Positions 41,899 through 50,253 of a stretch of DNA of 64,000 nt are shown piece after piece (position 1 is the stretch's first letter; every line of letters begins with the position of its first letter). Origin of the DNA: Clostridiales bacterium (GTDB taxonomy: Bacteria > Bacillota > Clostridia > Christensenellales > CAG-138); the NCBI GenBank assembly GCA_019416935.1, contig DXWI01000013.1, forward strand, positions 1 through 64,000. Direction: 5' to 3'. The translations under genes and the position numbers were made by a program. The notes below the pieces were generated by a model that saw nothing but the letters and a program-made list of their open reading frames with translations, was not told the origin of the DNA and searched no databases.

Positions 41899-42133
41899 GT
41901 GTTTACTTCCTCCTTTTGCTTTTCTGCAAACAAACAGATTGATCCGTTTGCTATCCAACGTCCTCAGACGGTAGGATTTGTAAAGAGCCGCCACCGGAAG
42001 CCGCGCATGTGTCCGTTTCTATCCCAGATAAAACCGAGTGCTTTTTCTGAAAGCCGCCCTGCGGCGCTTTCCCGTTCCGTTTTGTCGTTTCAATGGGTTT
42101 GTTTCTTTGAGATCCTGTTTGTAACGTGATTGT
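41899..42133 (-). promoter_or_regulatory. long untranslated leader of the BmpA operon (structured, possible riboswitch)
   Basis: About 235 bases separate the predicted start of transcription from the BmpA ATG. On the minus strand it can form GAAAGC-GCCGC/GCGGC-TTTC (42039-42070 region), ATCC...CGTC-TGAG-GACG...GGAT (41955-41980 region) and GCAAAC/GTTTGC near the ribosome binding site. It does not contain the conserved purine-riboswitch core, and its class is not recognised. Confidence 0.4.
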
Positions 42134-42140
42134 ATCTATT

Positions 42141-42169
42141 AATATAACATGGGCATTGCGGAATGGCAA
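42141..42169 (-). promoter_or_regulatory. BmpA operon promoter
   Basis: On the minus strand TTGCCA (42164-42169) and TATATT (42141-42146) with a 17-base spacer, lying just after the terminator of the molybdenum hydroxylase operon. Confidence 0.65.
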
Positions 42170-42195
42170 GTGCAATTTATGCTGTGCATATGAAT

Positions 42196-42228
42196 AAAAA
42201 AACGGAAGAGTCCGAAGGCTCCTCCGTT
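42196..42228 (-). terminator. intrinsic terminator of the molybdenum hydroxylase operon
   Basis: On the minus strand AACGGAGGAG and CTCTTCCGTT pair around CCTTCGGA, followed by a T7 tract and ATT, a textbook Rho-independent terminator. Confidence 0.85.
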
Positions 42229-42251
42229 CTGATTGTAATCGGGACGATTCG

Positions 42252-42731
42252 TTATGCCTCGCCAACGATGGTGAGGCCGGCCTTTTCGATCGCATTGATG
42301 ATCGGAATATAGCCCGTGCAGCGGCAAAGATTGCCCGCAACCGCTTCACGAATCTCCTCGCGCGTGGGATGCGGGTTCTTCATGAGCAGCGCATAGGCGC
42401 TCATCAGGAAGCCCGGCGTGCAGAAACCGCACTGCACCGCGTCGCCCTCGACGAAGCAGCGCTGCAAAATACTGCCGATTTCGGTTTCGGACAGGCCCTC
42501 CACGGTCAGAATGTCCGCGCCCTGCATCTGGCCCGCATAGACCAAGCAGCTCGTCACGGCATTGCCGTTGATGACGACCGTGCATGCACCGCATTCGCCC
42601 ACGCCGCAGCCCTCTTTGGTGCCGGTCAGGCGCAGATCCTCGCGGAGCACATCGACCATGCGGCGGTTATCCTGCGTCTCTATGGAATAGTCCTTGCCGT
42701 TGAGGCGGAAAGAAAGTTGAATGTTTGCCAT
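42252..42731 (-). CDS. molybdenum hydroxylase 2Fe-2S subunit (xanthine dehydrogenase-like)
   Basis: 159 residues. A plant-ferredoxin-type cluster domain (CGVGECGACTVV, then SCLV) is followed by a second 2Fe-2S domain (QCGFCTPGF, CRCTGY), the CoxS/XdhC arrangement. It transfers electrons from the molybdenum site to FAD. Its ATG overlaps the FAD-subunit stop by one base (TGATG at 42729-42733), so the subunits are made in step. The last gene of the operon, ahead of a strong terminator. Confidence 0.95.
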   Translation of the reverse strand: MANIQLSFRLNGKDYSIETQDNRRMVDVLREDLRLTGTKEGCGVGECGACTVVINGNAVTSCLVYAGQMQGADILTVEGLSETEIGSILQRCFVEGDAVQCGFCTPGFLMSAYALLMKNPHPTREEIREAVAGNLCRCTGYIPIINAIEKAGLTIVGEA

Positions 42732-43597
42732 CAGTTGTTACCTCCAAGCAGTTGATGCAAAATGCGCTCACACATGTTCAGACAAACGGGCTGCTTGTAA
42801 GTCGTGGAGGCGCGGATGCCCGCGATCTCCGGAATCTTATCCGAGAGCGCCTTTGCGACGGCCTTGATGTCGGCATCATCCGGCTTTTTGCCGATCAGCA
42901 TGGCGTTGATCTCCGGGAACATCATCGGCCGCGGGAAGGTCGCGCCCATGGTCATGCGGAAATCCTGTACAACGCCGTCTGCGTCCGTGCGCAGCACGGT
43001 GCCGATCGTCATGCGGGAAATGGCCAGCGCACGGCGACGGCCCAGCTTGTAGAAATCGCTGACCGTGCCGGCGGGCAGCTTCTTGACGATGACGCGCGTG
43101 ATCACGTCGCGATCCGACAGCGTCGTGCGGTACGGGCGGGCGATGACCTCGCCGATCTTTTCCCGGCGAACTTCGCCGAGCCGGTTGATCTCCACCTCGG
43201 CGTCGAGCAGCGTCAGCGCTGCGAACGAATCCGCCGCGGGCGAAGCGTTCCCGATGTTGCCGCCGATGGTCGCATGGTTGCGGATCTGCAGCGAGCCGAC
43301 CGTGCGGCAAGCCTGCGCCAGAATGTCGGCATACTGATGCACCAGCGGCGAGCGCTCGATCTCCGTATGCGTCGTGCCCGCACCGATGAGCAGCGCATCC
43401 GCCGTCTCCTCAATGCCGCAAAGCTCCGGCAGGCCATAGATATCCACGACCGTATGATCCGCATAGCGGTCGTCCTCACGGGCATACACCATGACGTCCG
43501 TGCCGCCGGCCAGCAGCGTGACCGGTCCTTCCGTCTCTTTCAGGATTGCAATCGTCTCCTGCAGGGATGCAGGCTTCACATAGTTCTTCAGCTTCAT
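42731..43597 (-). CDS. molybdenum hydroxylase FAD subunit (xanthine dehydrogenase-like)
   Basis: 288 residues from ATG at 43597; a GTG 9 bases further up overlaps the large-subunit stop (GTGA), but the GGGGA ribosome binding site fits the ATG better. FAD-binding motifs LLAGGTDVMV and the region TVGSLQIRNHATIGGNIGNASPAADS are typical of the CoxM/XdhB family. It passes electrons from the iron-sulfur subunit to NAD or another acceptor. Tightly coupled to both neighbours. Confidence 0.94.
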   Translation of the reverse strand: MKLKNYVKPASLQETIAILKETEGPVTLLAGGTDVMVYAREDDRYADHTVVDIYGLPELCGIEETADALLIGAGTTHTEIERSPLVHQYADILAQACRTVGSLQIRNHATIGGNIGNASPAADSFAALTLLDAEVEINRLGEVRREKIGEVIARPYRTTLSDRDVITRVIVKKLPAGTVSDFYKLGRRRALAISRMTIGTVLRTDADGVVQDFRMTMGATFPRPMMFPEINAMLIGKKPDDADIKAVAKALSDKIPEIAGIRASTTYKQPVCLNMCERILHQLLGGNN

Positions 43598-43602
43598 CCC
43601 GC

Positions 43603-45909
43603 TCACTCCCCTTTCTTCTCATCAAGGCTCTTGGCCGCGAAGAACACGCGGTCCAGATCGGCCGGCAGCTCATGGATCAGGCCGGGGTGCCCTAGCGCGT
43701 GGTTGACCGCTGCAATGATCGCCGCCGCGCCGTCCTCGGTCGTCGGCTCGCCAACAGAACGGCCGCCGAATGCGGTGCGCGGGTCATAATTCTCCTCGTA
43801 CAAAGCCACGTTTTCATTGACGTCCATAGCCGTCGGGATCAAGTAGTTCTCGAAGTTCAGGTTCTTCAGCGCGGAGGTCTTCCGGTTGAAGCCGAGATCC
43901 TCGGTCAGCGCCATACCGGCCGCCATGGTCATGCCGCCGTAGATCTGTCCCTTGATCATGGCCGGGTTGATGACCTTGCCCGCATCGTGACAGCCGACCA
44001 TCTTGACGACGTTCACGCTGCCAGTATCGAGGTCCACCTCGACCTCCGCCGCGTTGCAGGAATAGGTGTAGGTGTTGTACGGCTCGCGGTGCGTCTCATC
44101 CCACTTGGTCGTATCGACCACATAAGTGCCAAACGCCATGGGCGATCTGCCGATCGAGTAGCAAGCGTGAACCGCTTCCTCAAAGGAGATATCCTCGTCC
44201 GCAAAGCGCACGCGGTCGTTTTCAAAAACGATGTTCTCGGTCGATTTGCCGTATTTCTCGGCAAGCGCCTCCGCCATGATTTTGTGCACCGCGTCGCAGG
44301 CGCGCTTGATGGCCATACCGCCCATCATCGTGCCACGGGAGGCGATGCAGCCACCGGTCGTCGGGCAGCGGGAGGTGTCGACCTCGCCGATGGAAATGCG
44401 CTCGAACGACACGCCCATTCCATCGGCCGCCATCTGGCTCTGGCAGGTACGCAGGCCCTGACCGATCTCCATCAGGCCGATGTTCAGATGCACGCTCGCA
44501 TCCTCCTCGACCTCGATCATCGCGCGGCTGACATCCATGCCGTCGGCGCCGATGCTCGCGCCGCGCATGCTGACCGCGATGCCAACGCCGCGGCGAACCC
44601 TGCGGCCGCTCTCGCGGTTCTCTTCGTTATACTGCGCCCATTTGCGGTCGAAATCCAGCTCCGCGGCAGCCTTCTCCATCACGGCGCTGATGCTGACCTC
44701 GTTGAAGTCCAGCACATGGCCGGTCGGGCTCGTGTCGCCGTTTTTGAGCAGGTTCTTGCGGCGCAGCTCCGTCGGCGTCATGCCGAGCTGCTCGGCCAGC
44801 TCATCCATGGTGTTTTCCAGCGCATAGATGGCCTGCGGCGTGCCGAAGCCGCGCATGGAGCCGCAATGCACGTTGTTCGTGATCACACCGACCGCCTCAT
44901 AGTCAAAGTGGTCGTAGCGGTACGGACCGCAGCCGAGATAGGCCGTCTTGTACATGACGGGCGGGGTCATATTGATGTAGCAGCCGCCGTCGGCAAGCGC
45001 GTACACCTTGACCGCCTTGATCGTGCCGTCCTTCATCGCGCCGATCTTGACGTTGAAATCGATCGGATGGCGCTTGTAGGTCTCGCGGATGGACTCCTCA
45101 CGGGTGAGCGTATATTTCGCCGGACGGCCGGTTTTGAGCGCCACCAGGCTCGCGCGAACAGCCATGGCCTCCGCGCCCTCGATCTTGCCGCCAAAGGAGC
45201 CGCCGACCACGCTCGGACGAAGTATGACCTGTGCGATCGGAATGTTGAGCATGCGGCTGATGGAAATGCGCGCGTTGTACGGCACTTGCAGCGAGCCGAT
45301 GACCGTCACTTCCCTGCGCATGCGGCTCGGAATCGCCGTCACGGATTCCGGCTCGATATAGGCCTGCTCCACAAAGTCGGTCTTGTAGTTGCGTTCAATT
45401 ACAATATCGGACTCCTTCAGTCCCTGCTCCGCATCACCCTTCTGCGGATGAATGATGCCGCAGACGTTGTCCGGGTAATCGGGGTTGATGACCTGTTCGT
45501 TGCCAATTGCTTCACGCGGGTCGGTGATCGCCGGAAGCACCTCATAATCGGCGGTCACGAGCTTTGCCGCTTCGTTTGCCTGTTCCTGCGTTTCCGCCGC
45601 GACGACCGCGATGACGTCGCCAAGGAAGCGTACCCGATCGACCGCGATGGCGTACTGATCGATAAATATCTCGCCGAACATCTTTTCGCCGGGGATGTCC
45701 TTGCCGGTTACGACACACACAACGCCGGGCGCGCGCTCCGCTTCCTCCGTATGTACGGCGAGCAGATTTGCATGTGGATACTGAGAATACACGCCTTTAC
45801 AATAAACGGTTTCCGGCAGATGTACATCCGCGCCGAATTCGGCACGTCCGGTCACCTTCGCCCATGCGTCGATACGCTCGAGCGTTTTGCCAACGATGTG
45901 CTGCTCCAA
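43603..45909 (-). CDS. molybdenum hydroxylase large subunit (xanthine dehydrogenase-like)
   Basis: 768 residues from a TTG start, chosen because AAGGAGGG lies 8 bases before it and the next residues (EQHIVGKTLERIDAWAKVTG) are the family N-terminus; upstream frame is AT-rich promoter DNA. Molybdopterin-dinucleotide motifs are present (GGSFGGKIEGAEAM, SMRGFGTPQA, TMMGGMAI), as is the terminal catalytic-glutamate region SVGEPTTEDGAAA. Such enzymes hydroxylate purines or aldehydes. With a nucleoside importer downstream and a deaminase divergent, a purine substrate such as xanthine or hypoxanthine is likely. Confidence 0.94.
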   Translation of the reverse strand: MEQHIVGKTLERIDAWAKVTGRAEFGADVHLPETVYCKGVYSQYPHANLLAVHTEEAERAPGVVCVVTGKDIPGEKMFGEIFIDQYAIAVDRVRFLGDVIAVVAAETQEQANEAAKLVTADYEVLPAITDPREAIGNEQVINPDYPDNVCGIIHPQKGDAEQGLKESDIVIERNYKTDFVEQAYIEPESVTAIPSRMRREVTVIGSLQVPYNARISISRMLNIPIAQVILRPSVVGGSFGGKIEGAEAMAVRASLVALKTGRPAKYTLTREESIRETYKRHPIDFNVKIGAMKDGTIKAVKVYALADGGCYINMTPPVMYKTAYLGCGPYRYDHFDYEAVGVITNNVHCGSMRGFGTPQAIYALENTMDELAEQLGMTPTELRRKNLLKNGDTSPTGHVLDFNEVSISAVMEKAAAELDFDRKWAQYNEENRESGRRVRRGVGIAVSMRGASIGADGMDVSRAMIEVEEDASVHLNIGLMEIGQGLRTCQSQMAADGMGVSFERISIGEVDTSRCPTTGGCIASRGTMMGGMAIKRACDAVHKIMAEALAEKYGKSTENIVFENDRVRFADEDISFEEAVHACYSIGRSPMAFGTYVVDTTKWDETHREPYNTYTYSCNAAEVEVDLDTGSVNVVKMVGCHDAGKVINPAMIKGQIYGGMTMAAGMALTEDLGFNRKTSALKNLNFENYLIPTAMDVNENVALYEENYDPRTAFGGRSVGEPTTEDGAAAIIAAVNHALGHPGLIHELPADLDRVFFAAKSLDEKKGE

Positions 45910-45936
45910 AGAAATATCCCTCCTTAACGGTGATAT

Positions 45937-45948
45937 CACATAGATGTG
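45937..45948. promoter_or_regulatory. palindrome near the molybdenum hydroxylase start
   Basis: CACAT-AG-ATGTG is a perfect dyad 28-39 bases upstream of the large-subunit TTG, among AT-rich minus-strand promoter sequence (no clear -35/-10 pair could be fixed). It is a candidate operator. Confidence 0.35.
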
Positions 45949-46053
45949 TTTTATCATTTTATTTTAACGAACTTCTGCGCCCATGTCCAGTGGATTTCGG
46001 GAAAATATCGTTATTCTTTATTGAGTATATTGAATGCAGACGATTGTTCGGAT

Positions 46054-46105
46054 TGGGAAATACGGTTGGAATTCGCTTGATTTCCCATGGGACGTGTGTT
46101 AGAAT
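46054..46105 (+). promoter_or_regulatory. promoter and candidate operators of the CodA-like gene
   Basis: TTGATT (46077-46082), 17 bases, TAGAAT (46100-46105). The inverted repeat TGGGAAAT (46054-46061) / ATTTCCCA (46080-46087) overlaps the -35, and the perfect palindrome TCCCATGGGA (46083-46092) fills the spacer. Both suit a repressor. Confidence 0.55.
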
Positions 46106-46185
46106 AATAACAGTCGCAGGTCATCTGCATTTCTTTTTTCTTGTTGCCGTAACCGTTTACATCATTCACAAGGAGGATTCAAACC

Positions 46186-47421
46186 ATGCAAATGCTCATT
46201 CAAAACGCCAAATTGCGCGACCGGAACGACCTCGTGGATATCGCCATCGACGGCGGTTATATCAAGGCCATTGGCAAAAATGTTGCTGAGACAGCCGAAA
46301 CCGTTGTCGACGTCAAGGGTGCGCTCGTCACGCCCTCGCTGATCGATCCCCATATCCACCTCGACAAGGTCAACGTTTTCGATTCCGTTCGCAAAAACGA
46401 GTCCGGCACGCTTCGGGAAGCCATCGAGATTCTGTGGGACGCCAAGCGCAACTATACGGATGACGATATTCTGGTTCGCTCCGAGGATGTGGTGCTTAAA
46501 GCGCTTAAGAACGGCACGCTCAACATGCGCACGCACATCGATGTGGACACCATCGGCGGGCTCAAGCCTCTCTCCGGCGTCGTGAAGCTGCAGCAGAAAT
46601 TCAAGGGCATCGTGGATATCGATCTGATCGCGTTCCCGCAGGAGGGCATCGTCAAAGATCCCGGCTGCGACAAGCTTATGGCCGAGGCCATGGAAAACGG
46701 CTGTACGATCGTCGGCGGTATGCCTGCGAACGAAAACTGCCCGGCCGACAGCCTTGCGCATGTCAAATACTGCTTCGATCTGGCCGAGAAGTATGACGCC
46801 GATGTGGATATGCACGTCGACGAGACGGACGATCCGTTCTACCGCACGCTGGAAATGGTCGCGGATGAGACGATCAAGCGTGGTTGGGAAGGCCGCGTTA
46901 CCGCCGGCCATACCTGCGCGCTGGCCGCCTATGACGACCATTATGCCGCCTATGTCATCGAGAAGGTTGCCCGGGCCAAGATGAACATCATCACCAATCC
47001 GGTCACGAACCTGATGCTGCAGGGCCGTCTCGACAAGCAGCCGATTCGCCGCGGCATCACGCGCGTCAAGGAGCTGCTCGAGGCCGGCGTCAATGTCAGC
47101 TTCGGTCAGGACTGCGTGAAGGATACGTTCTATCCATACGGCAGCGGCGATATGCTGCAGGTGGCAAACGTCACCGCTCACGCCGCGCAGATGAGCCTGC
47201 CGCCGGAGATTGAGAAGCTGTACGACATGATCACCGTGGATGCGGCGAAGATTCTCCGTCTCAAGGACTACGGCCTGAAGGAAGGCTGCCGTGCAAACCT
47301 CGTCGTGATCAACGCCAAGGATGCGCGCGACGCCATCCGTCTGGAGCCGGAGCGCCTGTACGTCATCCGCGAGGGCAAGATCCTGGCCAAGACCACGGTC
47401 GACACCCAGTATTACATCTAA
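46186..47421 (+). CDS. cytosine-deaminase-like (CodA family) amidohydrolase
   Basis: 411 residues. The zinc/iron site pattern matches CodA: HIH in LIDPHIHLDKV, MHVDETDD (metal His and catalytic Glu), GHTCALAAYDDH and FGQDCVKDTFYPYGSG. In CodA the last motif reads GHDD; here His is replaced by Gln and the second Asp by Cys, so the ring specificity may differ from cytosine. AAGGAGG precedes the ATG. Divergent from a xanthine dehydrogenase-like operon, it probably deaminates or opens a purine, pyrimidine or related heterocycle. Confidence 0.87.
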   Translation: MQMLIQNAKLRDRNDLVDIAIDGGYIKAIGKNVAETAETVVDVKGALVTPSLIDPHIHLDKVNVFDSVRKNESGTLREAIEILWDAKRNYTDDDILVRSEDVVLKALKNGTLNMRTHIDVDTIGGLKPLSGVVKLQQKFKGIVDIDLIAFPQEGIVKDPGCDKLMAEAMENGCTIVGGMPANENCPADSLAHVKYCFDLAEKYDADVDMHVDETDDPFYRTLEMVADETIKRGWEGRVTAGHTCALAAYDDHYAAYVIEKVARAKMNIITNPVTNLMLQGRLDKQPIRRGITRVKELLEAGVNVSFGQDCVKDTFYPYGSGDMLQVANVTAHAAQMSLPPEIEKLYDMITVDAAKILRLKDYGLKEGCRANLVVINAKDARDAIRLEPERLYVIREGKILAKTTVDTQYYI

Positions 47422-47437
47422 CCCCCCATAGCGTCCC

Positions 47438-47479
47438 GCGGCGCCGTCCACCCTTCGGACGGCGCCGCTTTTCGTTTTT
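47438..47479 (+). terminator. intrinsic terminator after the CodA-like gene
   Basis: GCGGCGCCGTCC and GGACGGCGCCGC form a 12-bp stem around ACCCTTC, followed by TTTTCGTTTTT. Confidence 0.85.
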
Positions 47480-47554
47480 CCGGCTTGCAGAGTCTGTCGT
47501 TTCGTAACCGTTTTTATCGATCATGCGTTCTTCCTGTGGATACTCCGTAAACTT

Positions 47555-47583
47555 TTCACATTTGGTTTGAAATACGGTATAAA
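47555..47583 (+). promoter_or_regulatory. promoter of the DUF368 gene
   Basis: TTCACA (47555-47560) and TATAAA (47578-47583), 17-base spacer, ~54 bases before an ATG with CAGGAG ribosome binding site. Confidence 0.55.
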
Positions 47584-47636
47584 ACATGATAAAGTGTGTG
47601 TGTAAAAATAAGACAAATGATGGAACAGGAGTATCT

Positions 47637-48542
47637 ATGGAACAAAATCGACAACCGTCATCGTCTGCAGCGCAGAAGGGCGCTTCGCTGCCATCCGATC
47701 CAAATGCGCGCATGGGCATCGGCCTTTGGCTGCTCCGTCTGGTTCAGGGCGCGCTGATCGGCGTCGGCGCAATTCTTCCGGGCATCAGCGGCGGTGTTCT
47801 GTGCGTTCTTTTCGGCATCTACCGACCGATGATGGCGCTGCTCGCGCATCCGGCCAAGAGCTTTAAGCTCTACTACAAGCTCTTTATTCCCGTCCTGATC
47901 GGCTGGGCGCTCGGCTTTCTCGCGCTGGCGGGGTTGGTGAACATGCTGTTGGAGGCCTCGTCCGCCGTGGCGATCAGCCTGTTCGTCGGTCTGATCATCG
48001 GCACACTTCCCTCCCTCTACCGGGACGCCGGCAAATTCGGGCATGGGCGAAAGGGCTTTCTGTCGCTGGGCATCAGCTTTGTACTGCTGTTCTGCTTTCT
48101 GTTCTATTTGCAGCAGGGCGTGCAGGTGGATATCCCTGGCAACATCGGCTGGTTCTTCTTCTGCGGCGTGGTCTGGGGCCTGAGTCTGGTGGTTCCCGGC
48201 CTGAGTTCCTCGTCCATCCTGATCTTTCTCGGTCTGTATCAGGAGATGACCGCCGGCATCTCCCGGTTCGACCTTGGCGTGCTGGTGCCGCTGATCGCCG
48301 GCGTGCTGTGCACCGCGCTGCTCAGCGCCCGGTTTGTCAACAACCTGTTTGAAAAGCACCACACCATCGCTTACCATGCCATTCTCGGCGTGGTCATCGC
48401 TTCGACGGCGCTCATCGTTCCGCTCCAGTTCCGCGACGCCGGGGAACTGCTGCTCTCCATCGGCTGCGCCGTCCTCGGCTTCTTCGCCGCATGGGGCATG
48501 GACCGGTACGGCCGGAAGGTCAAGCCAACGGAAGCAACCTGA
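47637..48542 (+). CDS. DUF368 membrane protein (polyprenyl-phosphate flippase family)
   Basis: 301 residues, about eight to ten membrane spans. The signatures IGVGAILPGISGGVLCVLFGIY near the N-terminus and VWGLSLVVPGLSSSSILIFLGLYQ in the second half are the two inverted-repeat-like motifs of DUF368, a family shown in some bacteria to recycle undecaprenyl phosphate across the membrane. Such a role in cell-wall precursor recycling is plausible here. CAGGAG lies 6 bases before the ATG. It is followed by an unusual intergenic element and is convergent with the phosphofructokinase gene. Confidence 0.9.
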   Translation: MEQNRQPSSSAAQKGASLPSDPNARMGIGLWLLRLVQGALIGVGAILPGISGGVLCVLFGIYRPMMALLAHPAKSFKLYYKLFIPVLIGWALGFLALAGLVNMLLEASSAVAISLFVGLIIGTLPSLYRDAGKFGHGRKGFLSLGISFVLLFCFLFYLQQGVQVDIPGNIGWFFFCGVVWGLSLVVPGLSSSSILIFLGLYQEMTAGISRFDLGVLVPLIAGVLCTALLSARFVNNLFEKHHTIAYHAILGVVIASTALIVPLQFRDAGELLLSIGCAVLGFFAAWGMDRYGRKVKPTEAT

Positions 48543-48552
48543 AGAGATGAAA

Positions 48553-48581
48553 GCGCCCGGAAGAAACCATCCTCCGGGCGC
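48553..48581 (+). terminator. hairpin after the DUF368 gene
   Basis: GCGCCCGGA and TCCGGGCGC pair around an 11-base loop, 10 bases after the stop. No U-tract; likely a terminator or stabiliser. From 48582 to 48730 nothing further is recognised except a small GCTGC/GCAGC stem. Confidence 0.5.
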
Positions 48582-48733
48582 GCTCTATGCTGCGAAAAAA
48601 GCAGCGCACATTGGATCGCCCCTGCCGCGGCAATGCCGTTTGGGCCATACAGAGCCTGCAAGACAGGTTGTCCATCGCTGTTCCACCGTTTCCCAGTGGA
48701 GCGGTTTGCATCAGAATGTTTGGGGTATGCAAA

Positions 48734-48985
48734 GAGCCCGGCGAACTTTCGTCGGGCTCAGGCCGTCAAAAAACTAAGTTTTTTGACGGGATTTCTGCTG
48801 TGGCAGGGATATACTTGCAGGTTTGACGTTGCAAACCTGCAAGCAAGGTGTCAAAAGCAGCACACAGGTCGCTGCTTTTGACGGATTATATGGTTCTTCC
48901 TGCGCAATTCTCGTGCGCGAACCGACGGCGCGGTTTGCCCGCTGCTTTTTCAACAGACTGAGCCCGGCGAACTTTCGCCGGACTT
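48734..48985 (+). repeat. multi-hairpin intergenic element, copy A
   Basis: A ~250-base array of hairpins between the convergent DUF368 and phosphofructokinase genes. In order: GAGCCCG-type hairpin (48734-48759); CCGTCAAAAAAC / GTTTTTTGACGG (48763-48789); CTGCT/GGCAG; CTTGCAGGTTTG / CAAACCTGCAAG (48814-48843); GTCAAAAGCAGC / GCTGCTTTTGAC (48850-48882); GGTTC...GAACC; and a second copy of the first hairpin (48960-48985). The same order and conserved loops recur at 53.8 kb on the other strand with compensated stem changes. It is not a known IS, REP/ERIC or terminator array that I recognise. Confidence 0.8.
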
Positions 48986-48999
48986 CCGTTTTCCATCGC

Positions 49000-50253
49000 T
49001 TATTTGGCCGGAACCTTTTTGAGCTTTGCAAAGCGCGGCAGACCGTTTTCATAGACCAATTTCGGCGAGCCCTGAATGAGCGGCTTCACATAGTCGATAA
49101 ACTCGCTCGTTACGCCGTTGCCGCGAGCGTTGATCCATTCGAGCGGCACCTTCTTCTCGGTGTTGGCCGCCTCGGTCAGCTCGACCAGCTTGATGTTGCA
49201 AACATAGTCGCCGTTCTTATCAAAGCTCCGTTCGAGACCGACCATCTTATCCGTCACGCCGGCGACCGCCGCGTATTCCACCGCCTTCTGGCCGGAGAGG
49301 AAGGATTCCTGCACATCCGTCTCGGAGGCGCTGTGCGCGGCGCAGCGCTGCAGCAGCGACAGCTCAATGCCGCGGATCTTGGAAACGCCGAGCCTTTCGC
49401 GAACGATGGCAACGAGCGTTGCAGCCAGACCGCCAAGCTGCTTGTGGCCAAAGGAATCGACTGCGGCTGCCTGTGCGCCATACTCGGCGATCAGCTTGCC
49501 CTCCCTATCATGAATACCCTCGGAAACGGCGATAATGCACTTGCCGCGCTTGTTGTAGATGCGCGAAACATCGGCAAGAAACGCATCCAGATCAAAATCC
49601 ACCTCCGGCAGGTAGACCAGATCCGGCCCCTGCCCCAGCGAACTGGCCACCGCCGCGCTGCCCGCAAGCCAGCCGGCATGGCGGCCCATGATCTCGATGA
49701 TGCAGATCATGGACGTGTCATATACAAACGCATCGTGATACAACTCCATGCAGCTCGTCGCCACATACTTGGCAGCGGAGGCGAAGCCCGGGCAGTGGTC
49801 GGTTCCCCAGAGGTCGTTGTCGATCGTCTTCGGGACGCCCATGATCCGGCACTCGTAGCCGACCTTCTGCATAAACTTGGAGATCTTGTTGCAGGTATCC
49901 ATGGAGTCATTGCCGCCGTTATAGAAGAAATAACGGACGTCATACTTTTTGAAAATCTCGAGAATGCGCTGATAATCCGTCTCATCCTCCTCGTAATCCT
50001 TCAGCTTATAGCGGCAGGAGCCAAGGATCGAGGACGGGGTATGCATCATGAGTTCCAGCTCGGCCGGATCCTCCTGACCCATATCGTACAGCACATCATC
50101 CAGCACGCCGCGGATTCCATGCGCAGCGCCATATACCTTGGTGATATTGGGATTATCCAGCGCGGTACGGATCACGCCATATGCGCTTGCGTTGATGACG
50201 GCGGTCGGCCCGCCGGATTGCCCGATGATGCATGCGCCCTTTAATTGATTCAT
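49000..50253 (-). CDS. pfp: 6-phosphofructokinase, probably PPi-dependent
   Basis: 417 residues. The phosphofructokinase fold is clear: an N-terminal IGQSGGPTAVINA, then YNGGNDSMDT and GVPKTIDNDLWG. The Asp in GGNDS (Gly in the ATP enzymes) and the Lys in PKTID are the residues that favour pyrophosphate over ATP. The Asn in GGNDS is less common than GGDDS, so phosphoryl-donor choice is not certain. GGAGGGGAATGGCACT precedes the start. It supports glycolysis or gluconeogenesis and is a single gene convergent with DUF368. Confidence 0.88.
   Translation of the reverse strand: MNQLKGACIIGQSGGPTAVINASAYGVIRTALDNPNITKVYGAAHGIRGVLDDVLYDMGQEDPAELELMMHTPSSILGSCRYKLKDYEEDETDYQRILEIFKKYDVRYFFYNGGNDSMDTCNKISKFMQKVGYECRIMGVPKTIDNDLWGTDHCPGFASAAKYVATSCMELYHDAFVYDTSMICIIEIMGRHAGWLAGSAAVASSLGQGPDLVYLPEVDFDLDAFLADVSRIYNKRGKCIIAVSEGIHDREGKLIAEYGAQAAAVDSFGHKQLGGLAATLVAIVRERLGVSKIRGIELSLLQRCAAHSASETDVQESFLSGQKAVEYAAVAGVTDKMVGLERSFDKNGDYVCNIKLVELTEAANTEKKVPLEWINARGNGVTSEFIDYVKPLIQGSPKLVYENGLPRFAKLKKVPAK

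Noticed and set aside
41899..42133. Purine riboswitch in the BmpA leader
   Set aside because: The conserved three-way-junction core and loop-loop sequences of the purine class are not found, though another RNA class remains possible.
43699..45927. 742-residue open frame antisense to the molybdenum hydroxylase large subunit
   Set aside because: Shadow frame rich in Arg/His/Val; the opposite gene has complete Mo-cofactor motifs.
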